Assembly (NCBI GenBank): GCA_016838945.1
Contig: JADLKP010000021.1
Span: forward strand, 1-18,225
Reading direction: 5' to 3'
Origin: Methanobrevibacter sp.
GTDB lineage: Archaea > Methanobacteriota > Methanobacteria > Methanobacteriales > Methanobacteriaceae
DNA length: 18,225 bases
Shown here: in pieces, positions 6,142 to 14,679 of the stretch
How the letters are laid out: the number at the start of each line of letters is the position of its first letter
Position numbering within the stretch: position 1 is the stretch's first letter
The notes under the pieces: model-generated
Told to the model about the DNA's origin: nothing
What the model saw: the letters and a program-made list of their open reading frames with translations, nothing else
Database searches by the model: none
Position numbers and translations under genes: made by a program

Positions 6142-6167
6142 AAGTCTAAGACTTATTATATTTAAAG
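6142..6167 (-). promoter_or_regulatory. Promoter with palindromic operator for the HEPN cassette
   Basis: On the minus strand, CTTTAAATATAA (6156-6167) is a TATA box candidate. Directly downstream of it is a perfect dyad AAGTCT-A-AGACTT (6142-6154), between the TATA box and the expected start. Repressors binding there would block transcription. No protein in the window can be assigned to it; the first or second gene of the cassette would be natural candidates. Confidence 0.45.
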
Positions 6168-6368
6168 TTTTGCTTTTTTATAGTCGGTTTTTACTAAATC
6201 AAAGCAATATTATTCTTATATTGTAAAAAATAAGGATTTTGGTTAAGAATAGTTTTATATGGTAAACTTTTTTTTTAAGTAATTTTTTCTTTTCATCTAA
6301 AAGTTATTTATAAGATAATGACAAATATTAAAAATAACTGAAAAGATATTAATTTGATAGGTGTATTC

Positions 6369-7466
6369 ATGAAGTATGATTATTTGATTGTAGGATCAGG
6401 ATTGTTCGGTTCAGTATTTGCATATGAAATGACAAAAAAGGGAAAGAAGTGTTTAGTCATTGAAAAAAGAAATCATGTCGGTGGAAATGTCTATACTGAA
6501 GAGAAACATGGCATAAATGTGCATAAGTATGGCGCTCATATATTTCACACGGACAATAAGGAGATTTGGAATTATATCAATCAATTTGCTGACTTTAACC
6601 GTTACACAAACTCACCTGTAGCTAATTATCATGGTGAATTATACAACCTTCCTTTCAATATGAACACTTTCTATCAGATGTGGAAAGTTAAGACTCCTGA
6701 GGAAGCTAAAGCAAAGATTGAAGAGCAAAAGAGGGAAGCGAATATTGAAAATCCTTCTAATCTTGAAGAGCAAGCTATTTCCCTTGTTGGAAAAGACATT
6801 TATGAAAAGCTTGTAAAGGGCTATACTGAAAAGCAATGGGGAAGAGATTGCACTGATTTGCCTGCATTCATCATAAAAAGGCTTCCTGTAAGATTCACTT
6901 TCGACAACAATTACTTCAATGACATGTATCAAGGAATTCCAATAGGAGGATACACTAAAATCATTGAAAAGATGTTGGATGGGGTAGAAGTTAAGTTAAA
7001 TACTGATTTCTTTGATGATAAGGATAAATGGTTAGATATTGCTGATAAGGTCCTATTCACTGGTATGATTGATCAGTATTATGATTATTGCTTTGGAGAG
7101 CTTGAATACAGAGGTCTTGACTTTGAGTTTGAAACCCTTGATATGGAAAACTATCAGGGAAATGCGGTTATCAATTATACTGATAGGGAAACTCCTTTTA
7201 CAAGGATAATCGAGCATAAGCACTTTGAGAATGCAGAGTCTGATAAGACAGTCATTACAAGGGAGTATCCTAAAGCTTGGAAAAAAGGAGAGGAAGCATA
7301 TTATCCTATGAATGATGAAAGGAATGGTGAGCTCTTTACCAAATATAGGCAATTGGCTGAAAAGGAGGATAAGGTCATCTTTGGTGGGAGACTAGGAATG
7401 TATCAATACTTTGATATGTGGAAGGTCATTGAAGAGGCTTTGAAATTAGTAAAAACTATGGGATAA
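6369..7466 (+). CDS. glf: UDP-galactopyranose mutase
   Basis: Converts UDP-galactopyranose to UDP-galactofuranose using reduced FAD, in the cytosol, to supply galactofuranose for surface glycans. Residues 5-14 (YLIVGSGLFG) are the FAD-binding GxGxxG, followed by IEKRNHVGGNVYTE and GAHIFHT. YTEKQWG, RLPVRFTFDNNYFND, IPIGGYTKIIEKML, REYPKAW, YYPMND and GRLGMYQYFDMW are family landmarks, and the 365-residue length is usual. TTG 6354 opens the frame, but AGGTG (6359-6363) five bases before ATG 6369 fixes the start. A TATA-like TTATTTATAAG (6304-6314) lies upstream. It heads the glycan cluster; the glycosyltransferases that follow are candidates to use its product. A T run (7530-7538) follows, so it may be transcribed separately. 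Confidence 0.97.
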   Translation: MKYDYLIVGSGLFGSVFAYEMTKKGKKCLVIEKRNHVGGNVYTEEKHGINVHKYGAHIFHTDNKEIWNYINQFADFNRYTNSPVANYHGELYNLPFNMNTFYQMWKVKTPEEAKAKIEEQKREANIENPSNLEEQAISLVGKDIYEKLVKGYTEKQWGRDCTDLPAFIIKRLPVRFTFDNNYFNDMYQGIPIGGYTKIIEKMLDGVEVKLNTDFFDDKDKWLDIADKVLFTGMIDQYYDYCFGELEYRGLDFEFETLDMENYQGNAVINYTDRETPFTRIIEHKHFENAESDKTVITREYPKAWKKGEEAYYPMNDERNGELFTKYRQLAEKEDKVIFGGRLGMYQYFDMWKVIEEALKLVKTMG

Positions 7467-7529
7467 TCATTAGTTAAACTTATTAGCTTATATTTAAAGA
7501 TTATAAAATTATATTATTTTAAAAATCTG

Positions 7530-7538
7530 TTTTTTTTT
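7530..7538 (+). terminator. T tract after glf
   Basis: A run of nine T residues in the glf-glycosyltransferase spacer, the kind of signal that ends archaeal transcripts without a hairpin. It is followed within 30 bp by the next start codon, so some read-through is likely. The same spacer holds TATATTTAAAG (7490-7500), a possible TATA box for the next gene. Confidence 0.3.
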
Positions 7539-7568
7539 AAATTTTAATAAATTCTTTTGAGGTTAAAA

Positions 7569-8585
7569 ATGGAATATGAGATAAGCATTATCATACCCAC
7601 TTATAATGCTGAAGACTATATTTTTGATGCTGTTGAGTCAGTAAAAAACCAAACTCTAGAGTTTAATAATATTGAACTGATTTTAGTGGATGACAATTCA
7701 ACTGACAATACTAATTCAATTATAAAAAAATTGTCTGAGGAATATGATAATATTAAATCAATATTTTTAACTGAAAACAGTGGATCTCCTTCCAAACCTC
7801 GTAATATCGGAATTAAAGAATCTAGTGCAAGTTATGTCATGTTTTTGGATAATGATGATACTTACTGTGTTGACTTCTGTGAGAAGATGTTAGATACAAT
7901 CCAAAAATATGATGCAGATTTGGTTACATGTAGAAAATATGATTGGATAAATGGTGAACTTTCTGAATATAAATCTGTGCTTGATAAAAAAGAAGATTTT
8001 ATAGAATTGAATTCAATTGAAGATGATGAAACCTTATTATCTCCGAATTCTATGTTTATTTGGGATAAGATTTATAAAAAAGATATTCTCATAGAAAATT
8101 ATATTGAATTCCCTATTGGTGCATTATATGAGGATGTTTATTTCAATCTCCAATATTATTTAAATGCAAATAAGATAATTTATTTAAATGATTATTATGG
8201 TTACAATTATAATATTAGGGTAGATGGGGATAATAAATCAACATCTCAGGATTTTAAGAAAGAGAATTTAGAAAAGTTTTACAATGGATTAAAAAATATT
8301 TTTAAATTATTGGATGAAAAAAATAAATATTTTTCTTACTTTGAAGCTGAAATACTGATGGGATTCACAAAATGGATGATATTAACTGATTGCGAATCAA
8401 ATTATAAATTAAAACTGTTTAGTGAATTTAAAAAATATTATAAAAGATATCCTTTGTTTATTAGGATTGTGCATATTCCATTATTTGAAAATATTGTTAT
8501 CAATTTGGGTATGAAATTCATATCTTTAAGTAAATATAATTTTTTAATTTTATTAGGTTTAAGCAAATATATTCCATTTAAATAG
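7569..8585 (+). CDS. Family 2 glycosyltransferase (first of tandem pair)
   Basis: A 338-residue GT-A enzyme expected to transfer a sugar from a nucleotide donor to a growing surface glycan at the cytosolic membrane face. ISIIIPTYN (5-13) opens the nucleotide-binding fold, VDDNSTD (40-46) is the first acidic site, and FLDNDD (92-97) contains the DxD metal site. ENSGSPSKPRNIGI is typical of family 2 members such as poly-glycerophosphate/teichoic-type and polysaccharide transferases. The C-terminal third is Lys/Tyr/Phe-rich and may touch the membrane. ATG 7569 is chosen over the upstream TTG because GAGGT lies five bases before it. The next gene is clearly a paralogue. Codon use is more A+T-rich (AAA, TTA, ATA, AAT) than in glf. 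Donor and acceptor cannot be read from the sequence; galactofuranose is a guess from the neighbour. Confidence 0.92.
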   Translation: MEYEISIIIPTYNAEDYIFDAVESVKNQTLEFNNIELILVDDNSTDNTNSIIKKLSEEYDNIKSIFLTENSGSPSKPRNIGIKESSASYVMFLDNDDTYCVDFCEKMLDTIQKYDADLVTCRKYDWINGELSEYKSVLDKKEDFIELNSIEDDETLLSPNSMFIWDKIYKKDILIENYIEFPIGALYEDVYFNLQYYLNANKIIYLNDYYGYNYNIRVDGDNKSTSQDFKKENLEKFYNGLKNIFKLLDEKNKYFSYFEAEILMGFTKWMILTDCESNYKLKLFSEFKKYYKRYPLFIRIVHIPLFENIVINLGMKFISLSKYNFLILLGLSKYIPFK

Positions 8586-8627
8586 TTGGAAAGTATTTTA
8601 TTTCTTGTATTCCAGAAGGTTTTAAAA

Positions 8628-9671
8628 ATGAATTATTTAATTACAGTTATAATCCCTACTTATAATGCTGAAGATTTTTTAAAAAGTGCTATTGATAGTG
8701 TTAAAAATCAAAGTATTGGGTTTGACAATATAGAATTGCTTTTGGTTGATGATAATTCCTCAGATGCGACAAGGAGTATAATTAAAGAATATTCTGATAA
8801 ATATGATAATATTAAATATATTTTTCCAGAGGGTAATAGTGGAAGTCCTAGTAGGGGACGGAATGTTGGAATTGATAATGCAAGCTCAAAGTATATTATG
8901 TTCTTAGATCAGGATGATAGATATTTGGAAGATTACTGTGAGGTTTTATATAACACAATTGAGAAAACCCAAGAAGATATTGTGATGTGTAATTATATGA
9001 ATATTTTTGATGGGGATTTTTCAGGTATTGGAATAAAGGACCAAGATATTTCATTTAGGATTGTCAACCCTCAAAAGGATAAAAAAATTTTTCGTAAGAC
9101 ATATATGTGGGATAAGATCTTCAAATTAGATTTTTTAAATAAGCACAATATTCGATGTCCCGAAGGTCTTTTAATGGAAGATGTTTATTTTATTATGCAA
9201 TGTTATTTAAATATGGATAGATTAGTTTATTTAGAGAATTATTCCGGTTACGGGTATAATATTAGAGAAAGTGAAGAAGATTCTTCTACAAGTAATCAAT
9301 TTACAAAAAATTTAATCTTCAAATATATTAAAACATATTATCCTTTATGTAACTTTTTTAAAGATTTGAATCGTCAAGATTTGCTAGATTGTATGATGAA
9401 AGAACATTTTATTATTTTAATCGGAAATTTCACAAGATTAAAAGAGGATTATTATTCAAAAGTGGAAATTTTAGAAGAGTATTGTAAGTTAATAGATTAC
9501 ACTAATTTTAATGGAAAATTAGATGAATTGTGGGCAAATCTAATATTTGTCAATATTAAAAATAGAAACTTTAAAGTTGCAATTTTTTTCTCCAAAATAA
9601 TTAATATCCTATTTAACTCTTATAGTTTAAGAAAAATATATAGGAAAATATATGGTAGAGAAAATGATTGA
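8628..9671 (+). CDS. Family 2 glycosyltransferase (second of tandem pair)
   Basis: A 347-residue paralogue of the preceding gene. The first 97 residues align without a gap, with VIIPTYN (7-13), VDDNSSD (40-46), NSGSPSRGRNVGI and the metal motif as DQD (94-96) instead of DND. Shared later blocks include the MWDKIFK / IWDKIYK region, EDVYFI / EDVYFN and GYGYNIR / GYNYNIR. The C-terminal parts have drifted, suggesting different acceptors. The open frame runs back to TTG 8586, but AAGGT (8616-8620) places the start at ATG 8628, 42 bp after the upstream stop, so the pair is probably co-transcribed. Such tandem copies often add successive sugars in one repeat unit (inference). Confidence 0.92.
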   Translation: MNYLITVIIPTYNAEDFLKSAIDSVKNQSIGFDNIELLLVDDNSSDATRSIIKEYSDKYDNIKYIFPEGNSGSPSRGRNVGIDNASSKYIMFLDQDDRYLEDYCEVLYNTIEKTQEDIVMCNYMNIFDGDFSGIGIKDQDISFRIVNPQKDKKIFRKTYMWDKIFKLDFLNKHNIRCPEGLLMEDVYFIMQCYLNMDRLVYLENYSGYGYNIRESEEDSSTSNQFTKNLIFKYIKTYYPLCNFFKDLNRQDLLDCMMKEHFIILIGNFTRLKEDYYSKVEILEEYCKLIDYTNFNGKLDELWANLIFVNIKNRNFKVAIFFSKIINILFNSYSLRKIYRKIYGREND

Positions 9672-9728
9672 GAATTATTTTTAAAATCTTCGGATATTTT
9701 ATAACTAATATAAATATAATAAAATCTT

Positions 9729-9750
9729 AAATTAGTATAGATACTAATTT
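9729..9750. promoter_or_regulatory. 22-bp palindrome before the flippase gene
   Basis: AAATTAGTAT (9729-9738) and ATACTAATTT (9741-9750) are perfect inverted arms around AG, ending 14 bp before the flippase start codon. A TATA-like stretch (AATATAAATATAATAA, about 9709-9724) lies just upstream, so the palindrome covers the expected transcription start. It could be an operator or, with a six-base loop, an RNA hairpin in the leader. Confidence 0.5.
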
Positions 9751-9764
9751 TCTTTGTTGGTTTT

Positions 9765-11189
9765 ATGAGTCAAGTTAAATCTATATTTATGAACACTAGT
9801 TGGTTGTCTGTATCACAAGTCATTACAAGTATTTGTGCATTTTTATGGACAATTCTTATAGCAAGATACTTAGGAGTGTCTGATTATGGAATAGTTTCAT
9901 TTGCTATTTCATTCACTGGGTTAGTTGTAATATTTATGGATTTAGGTATGAGCACATACATTACCCGTGAACTTGCAAAACATAAAGAAATGGTTAGTAA
10001 ATATGTGAATAATATCTTTTTCTTTAAGATATTTTTATCTATTATTTTATTTTTTATAAGTGGACTGATACTGGTTTTATTAGGTTCCCCTACTTTAACC
10101 ATAATTGTTACTTTAATCTTCACTATAGAAATGATAGCTATTTCTATGACTAATTTTTTAAATGGAATCTTTCAAGCTTTTGAACAAGTAAAATATCAGG
10201 CTATAGGCACTATTTTAAATAGTGGACTTTTATTGGTTGGGATTTTATTAACCATGTTCTTTAATTGGGGAGTTATAGCTATTGCCATTTCATATGTAAT
10301 AGCATATTTCGTATTCTTCAGTTATATGTTTTTAAAGTTTGTTCAGAAATTTCCATCACCCAAGATTGAAATTGATTTATCCTTCATTAAATCAACAATA
10401 GTCAATTCCCTACCATTTGGATTAACAAATTTCTTCTATTCAATTTATTTCTCAATAGACATTGTTATGTTATCTTATTTAACTGGAAATTATTCAACCG
10501 GACTTTATAAGTCTGCATATAATATCATTACAGTTTTTACCACATTTTTCCCAGTTTATCAAAATGTAATATTTCCTGTAATGAGTAAGTTCTTTAAGGA
10601 ATCTCGAGATCTGATTAAAGTTAGTTATGAATTGTCTGTAAAGTATTTGCTTTTATTTATTTTACCTTTAAGTGTAGGCATTTTCTTTTATGCAGGACCT
10701 TTAGTTGATTTGATTTATAGCAATCAATATTCTCTGGCAACCACCCCAGTTCAAATATTGATTTGGACAATAAGTTTCCTATTCATCAATGGAGCAGCTT
10801 CCACATTATTGAATGCAGTTGATAGGGAAACTATCGTAACTAGAATTTATATCGTCGCTGCAATATTTAATGTGTTCTTAAACTTAATATTAATTCCATT
10901 ATACTCTTACGATGGAGCAGCTATTGCTACAGTGATCAGTGAAGTGTTAATCACTGTTTTAACTTTATATTACATATTTAAAACAGACTTTAAACCAGAT
11001 ATGGGTCTTTTGAAAACAGTGATTAAATTAATCATAGCTTCATTAATTCTAGGTATTGTGATATATTGGATCAATGTTTCTGTATGGTTAGCTATTCCAA
11101 TAGGACTTCTAGTCTATGCTGTTATATTAATTTTAATTCGTGTAATAGATGACAATGATAAATATATTATTAATGAGTTACTAAAATAA
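9765..11189 (+). CDS. Wzx-like polysaccharide flippase (MOP/MVF superfamily)
   Basis: A 474-residue integral membrane protein with hydrophobic segments throughout, about 12-14 helices. The N-terminus NTSWLSVSQVITSICAFLWTILIARYLGVSDYGIVSFAISF, then DLGMSTYITRELAKHK, is the signature of polysaccharide-biosynthesis flippases. The family moves lipid-linked oligosaccharides from the cytosolic to the outer face of the membrane. Here it would export the product of the adjacent glycosyltransferases. The start ATG 9765 has only a weak GGT-type ribosome site. The gene is 93 bp after the second glycosyltransferase, with a possible promoter and a palindrome in between, so it may be separately controlled. 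The substrate is not predictable from the sequence. Confidence 0.94.
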   Translation: MSQVKSIFMNTSWLSVSQVITSICAFLWTILIARYLGVSDYGIVSFAISFTGLVVIFMDLGMSTYITRELAKHKEMVSKYVNNIFFFKIFLSIILFFISGLILVLLGSPTLTIIVTLIFTIEMIAISMTNFLNGIFQAFEQVKYQAIGTILNSGLLLVGILLTMFFNWGVIAIAISYVIAYFVFFSYMFLKFVQKFPSPKIEIDLSFIKSTIVNSLPFGLTNFFYSIYFSIDIVMLSYLTGNYSTGLYKSAYNIITVFTTFFPVYQNVIFPVMSKFFKESRDLIKVSYELSVKYLLLFILPLSVGIFFYAGPLVDLIYSNQYSLATTPVQILIWTISFLFINGAASTLLNAVDRETIVTRIYIVAAIFNVFLNLILIPLYSYDGAAIATVISEVLITVLTLYYIFKTDFKPDMGLLKTVIKLIIASLILGIVIYWINVSVWLAIPIGLLVYAVILILIRVIDDNDKYIINELLK

Positions 11190-11214
11190 TAATATATATC
11201 AATTTTATTTTTTT
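11162..11214 (+). terminator. A+T-only hairpin and T tract at flippase 3' end
   Basis: ATATATTATTA (11162-11172) pairs with TAATAATATAT (11187-11197) across the stop codon, and a T-rich tract (11203-11214) follows. The stem is all A-U and weak; the T tract may be the actual stop signal. The next gene starts 47 bp after the flippase, so read-through into it is possible. Confidence 0.3.
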
Positions 11215-11236
11215 AATCTATTTTAGGAGTTAAAAT

Positions 11237-13339
11237 ATGGGCTTATTAGACAATATTAGAAGTTTAGGTGGTCGTCAATCCAATAATTCAAGAACAGTCA
11301 TTTATGCTTCCACTATAACCAAATTGAACAGAAAGTTCAAAAATAGGGAAAAGGCAACCTCATATTTAGCTTCTAATATGCACAATTTTTACATCTCTTC
11401 ATCCAAATTCAACAAAGGTCTTCAGATGAAAAACCTTTTTAGGAAATTGAATATTGAAATTCCAAAGGAAGGATTTATTTACTTTTTGGATGAATTTAAG
11501 AATTTGAATTTTGATGGAAAGATTATAAGTGGCGTTACAATAGACTATTCTAAAGTTTTGGATAGTTCCATTTATGAATATAATGAAATTTATTTCCATC
11601 CTAAGGCAGGCCGAGGTTTTGCTCGTGATTTAAGTTCTGATTTCAATAAGAATCAATTGGATATGCTTGATGGTATAGAATTGCTCATTTATGAAATTTC
11701 TAAAAAATTAAGGGATTCCAATCATAATGAAAGGGCTAAATATGCTCGCTATTTTGAAGATATGATTGATCAAAAAGCGGAACATTTTGAAGAGGCTTTA
11801 CAAAGAATTCTTTTTTGGAATCAATTATTATGGCAAACAGGACATACTGCGAATGGTCTTGGCAGATTGGATAAGATTCTTGAAGATTACTATTTTGATG
11901 ATTTGAATAATGGTTTCATCACTCAAGAGGAAGTATATGGATTGATCAAATCTTTTTTAAAAACTTTACACTCATATAATTGGTATAAAAGTGATAAATT
12001 CCTTGGCGATACGGGTCAGGTAATTGTCCTTGGAGGCAAATACTATGATGAATATGGGGAGTATTACTTCTATAATGATTTGACTTATATGTTTATTCGT
12101 GCACTCGGTGAACTTCAATTAACAGATCCAAAAATTGTACTCAGAGTAAGCAATGAAACCCCACGTGATTTAATCAGCATTGCATTAGATGTTATCAATA
12201 CTGGAATAGGCAGCCCATTATTTTCCAATGATGAAATTATTATTGATAAAATGATAGAATTTGGCTATGAAAAGGCAGATGCTATAAATTATATAATTTC
12301 TGATTGTTGGGAACCTTCTACAGTATGCAATGGTTTAGAACAAAATAATTTAGGTGTTATTTCATTTTTAAAACCGTTAAATGAGTTTTTTGATGGTGAA
12401 ACACAAGACTTTTTAGCTAATTTACTTACTTTTGAGGAGTTGATGAATTCCTATAAGTATCATCTTAAGAAGGAGGGGGAATCTTTAATTCGAACCTTGG
12501 AAAATTTAGAATGGAATGAAGATCCATTGCTTTCCTTATTCATAGATGATTGCGATGATAATGGTTTGGATGTTTCAAAAAATGGGGCTAAGTATAATCA
12601 TTATGGTATCACTACTGTTGGGCTTGCAAACACTGTCAATAGTTTATATAATATTAAAAGCATTGTTTTTGATGATAAGATATATTCATTAAATGATTTG
12701 AATGAGATGAGGAAAAAGAACTTCAAGAAAAATAAACATCAAGATGCCTTCAATTTATTAAAATCTCTCAATCCTCGTTTTGGTGTGGATAATGAAGAAA
12801 TATTGTCTCTATCAAATGAGATTACTCAATTCTTGGAGGATTGCTTCAAGGATTATACTAATGAATTCGGTGGAAAAATCAAATTAGGTTTAAGTTCATC
12901 TGAATATATTGATGAGGGGTCTGAAATATCCACATCCTTTGACGGAAGACTTGAAGGTAAACCTCTTTCAACCAATATTTCATTAGATTCAGATAAGGAT
13001 TTCGCAGGATTAGTATCCTTTGCATCAAAGCTTGATTGTGGAGGATGCAAATTTAATGGCAATGTTGTGGATTTAATTTACTCTCCTGACTTTATTAAAA
13101 ATTATATTGATGAAGTTACAGACTTCATCTATTCCAGCATAAAATTAGGATTTTTCCAAATGCAAATGAATGTATTGAGCAGTAAAAAATTAATTGAAGC
13201 AAAGGAGGACCCTTTGTCACATCCTAATTTAATTGTAAGGGTTTGTGGTTTTAGTGCATACTTCCATGATTTATCAGAAGAGTATCAGGATTTGTTCATA
13301 GAAAGAGCTTTAAAGAATGAAGGTAAAATAAACAGTTAA
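11237..13339 (+). CDS. Glycyl radical enzyme of the pyruvate formate-lyase superfamily, function unknown
   Basis: A 700-residue cytosolic enzyme. The C-terminal VRVCGFSAYF places the glycyl radical at Gly671, 29 residues from the end, as usual. The active-site loop reads SDCWEP, with the thiyl Cys at 357 and Glu at 359. A Cys-x-Glu pair is typical of dehydratase/lyase-type members (diol dehydratase, choline lyase); true pyruvate formate-lyase has two adjacent Cys. The usual Gly before the Cys is Asp here and Trp sits between, so it belongs to no subgroup that I can name. It is a little shorter than most members. It needs a radical SAM activating enzyme; none is in the window. The start ATG has AGGAGT six bases upstream. 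The position after glf, two glycosyltransferases and a flippase suggests a role in making or modifying a glycan constituent, which would be unusual (inference). Confidence 0.88.
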   Translation: MGLLDNIRSLGGRQSNNSRTVIYASTITKLNRKFKNREKATSYLASNMHNFYISSSKFNKGLQMKNLFRKLNIEIPKEGFIYFLDEFKNLNFDGKIISGVTIDYSKVLDSSIYEYNEIYFHPKAGRGFARDLSSDFNKNQLDMLDGIELLIYEISKKLRDSNHNERAKYARYFEDMIDQKAEHFEEALQRILFWNQLLWQTGHTANGLGRLDKILEDYYFDDLNNGFITQEEVYGLIKSFLKTLHSYNWYKSDKFLGDTGQVIVLGGKYYDEYGEYYFYNDLTYMFIRALGELQLTDPKIVLRVSNETPRDLISIALDVINTGIGSPLFSNDEIIIDKMIEFGYEKADAINYIISDCWEPSTVCNGLEQNNLGVISFLKPLNEFFDGETQDFLANLLTFEELMNSYKYHLKKEGESLIRTLENLEWNEDPLLSLFIDDCDDNGLDVSKNGAKYNHYGITTVGLANTVNSLYNIKSIVFDDKIYSLNDLNEMRKKNFKKNKHQDAFNLLKSLNPRFGVDNEEILSLSNEITQFLEDCFKDYTNEFGGKIKLGLSSSEYIDEGSEISTSFDGRLEGKPLSTNISLDSDKDFAGLVSFASKLDCGGCKFNGNVVDLIYSPDFIKNYIDEVTDFIYSSIKLGFFQMQMNVLSSKKLIEAKEDPLSHPNLIVRVCGFSAYFHDLSEEYQDLFIERALKNEGKINS

Positions 13340-13369
13340 TTTGTTATTGCATTCTTTACCTTTAGTCTA

Positions 13370-13390
13370 TTTTTTAATTAAAATATAAAT
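13370..13390 (+). promoter_or_regulatory. T tract and TATA-like region before the methyltransferase gene
   Basis: A short T run (13370-13375) may end the glycyl radical enzyme transcript. AAAATATAAAT (13380-13390) then offers a TATA box, with a start expected around 13410-13415. A second TATA-like AATATAAAA (13410-13418) would give an almost leaderless message, so the first is preferred. Confidence 0.3.
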
Positions 13391-13438
13391 AACAATTAAA
13401 CCAATATTAAAATATAAAATTATTCTTAAAGTGATTAA

Positions 13439-14674
13439 ATGAGCTATGTTGAAGAGTCTACCGTAATTGATGAAACCATCTATGATTTGATTAATCAGGC
13501 ATTTGAAAATGAAAGAAAGTACAAGGATGCCAAATACAGAAATTCCATTTTCACTGACTTCAATGAATACTTTGTCAAGACAGATGATGGATCATACAGC
13601 ATCAAATCAAAGGAAATAAACCATAAGGTAGAGACATTGCACACTTCAACAGGAGCAATAAGTGAATCATTTGAAAAGTTCATTAAGCCGTTGAAGCTTG
13701 ATTATGACGAAGACATAGCCATCTTAGACATCTGTGCAGGGCTTGGATACAATTCATCAGCAGCTATTGATGACTTCTTAAAAAGCAGTGATAGGAATCT
13801 TCACATTGACATGCTTGAAATCTCCAAGCCAACCCTTGCAGCAGGTCTTATGGTTCCTTCTCCAATCGAATCCCATGACATTACCAAAAAGGCAATAGAA
13901 CAGGCCTTGATTGATTGTGGCTATGCATCATTAGAGCTTGAGGAAACTCCAATTCCAGAAAACATAGACTTGAAGATTCACATAGATGATGCAAGGAAAG
14001 TCATACAAAAACTGCCAGACAACACTTATGATGCAATATTTTTGGATCCTTTCAGTCAAAACATGTCGCCCGAATTGGTTTCATTAGAGTTTTTTAGGCA
14101 ATTCAGAAGGGTCATCAAAGATAATGGAATAGTCGCTACATATACTTCATCCGCTCCTGTGAGAATGGCATTTATTGAAGCGGATTTCTATGTATCCATG
14201 GGTCCAATCTTCGGACGTTTCCAAGGTGGAACATTGGCATCACCAAATCCTGAAAACCTTACAAAATCATTGCCAAAGAATGATGAGATAAAGATGGCCC
14301 TATCTGATGTTGGAATTCCCTTCAGGGACCCGAATCTTGATTTGTCATCTAAGGAGATACTTGACAACAGGACTGAAGAAAGGCATATTGCACGTCATAA
14401 CACCAAAATATCATCTGCCGTCAAGACACCGATATTCTTAGGCCAGGAGATGGATGATGAGCCACTCAAAAGAAGAGTTGAAAGGAATTTGGCTAAAATG
14501 AACATTCCTGGAGTTTTATCAGATGAGGCACTTTACATTGTAGAAGTGGAAAATGATTATATGGAAGAGTATTTTGAGGATAACAATACCAGAACACGTG
14601 TTCTGGAAATGATGAAACGTTTGGATGAGATTAAAGATAAAAGGAACATGCCCATCAAGGAAAATGGGGAATGA
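13439..14674 (+). CDS. MnmC-like (DUF752) SAM-dependent methyltransferase
   Basis: A 411-residue cytosolic Rossmann-fold methyltransferase. ILDICAGLGYNSSAA (from residue 95) is the SAM-binding motif I, with Asp97. LHIDMLEIS holds the acidic residue that usually binds the ribose. YDAIFLDPFSQNMSPELVS (DPFS at 203-206), followed by FFRQFRRVIKDNGIVATYTSSAPVRMAFIEADFYV, matches the methyltransferase domain of MnmC, which completes the 5-methylaminomethyl modification of uridine 34 in tRNA. There is no FAD-dependent oxidase domain, so it resembles stand-alone MnmC2. Residues 1-90 and about 260-411 are extra to that core. The exact tRNA substrate in archaea is not known to me. GTGAT (13431-13435) precedes the start ATG. 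The flavodoxin gene follows in the same operon. Confidence 0.88.
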   Translation: MSYVEESTVIDETIYDLINQAFENERKYKDAKYRNSIFTDFNEYFVKTDDGSYSIKSKEINHKVETLHTSTGAISESFEKFIKPLKLDYDEDIAILDICAGLGYNSSAAIDDFLKSSDRNLHIDMLEISKPTLAAGLMVPSPIESHDITKKAIEQALIDCGYASLELEETPIPENIDLKIHIDDARKVIQKLPDNTYDAIFLDPFSQNMSPELVSLEFFRQFRRVIKDNGIVATYTSSAPVRMAFIEADFYVSMGPIFGRFQGGTLASPNPENLTKSLPKNDEIKMALSDVGIPFRDPNLDLSSKEILDNRTEERHIARHNTKISSAVKTPIFLGQEMDDEPLKRRVERNLAKMNIPGVLSDEALYIVEVENDYMEEYFEDNNTRTRVLEMMKRLDEIKDKRNMPIKENGE

Positions 14675-14679
14675 GTATC

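Noticed and set aside
11237..13339. Pyruvate formate-lyase or anaerobic ribonucleotide reductase
   Set aside because: The active site has Cys-Trp-Glu rather than two adjacent Cys as in pyruvate formate-lyase, and no ATP-cone or C-terminal zinc Cys cluster of NrdD is seen.
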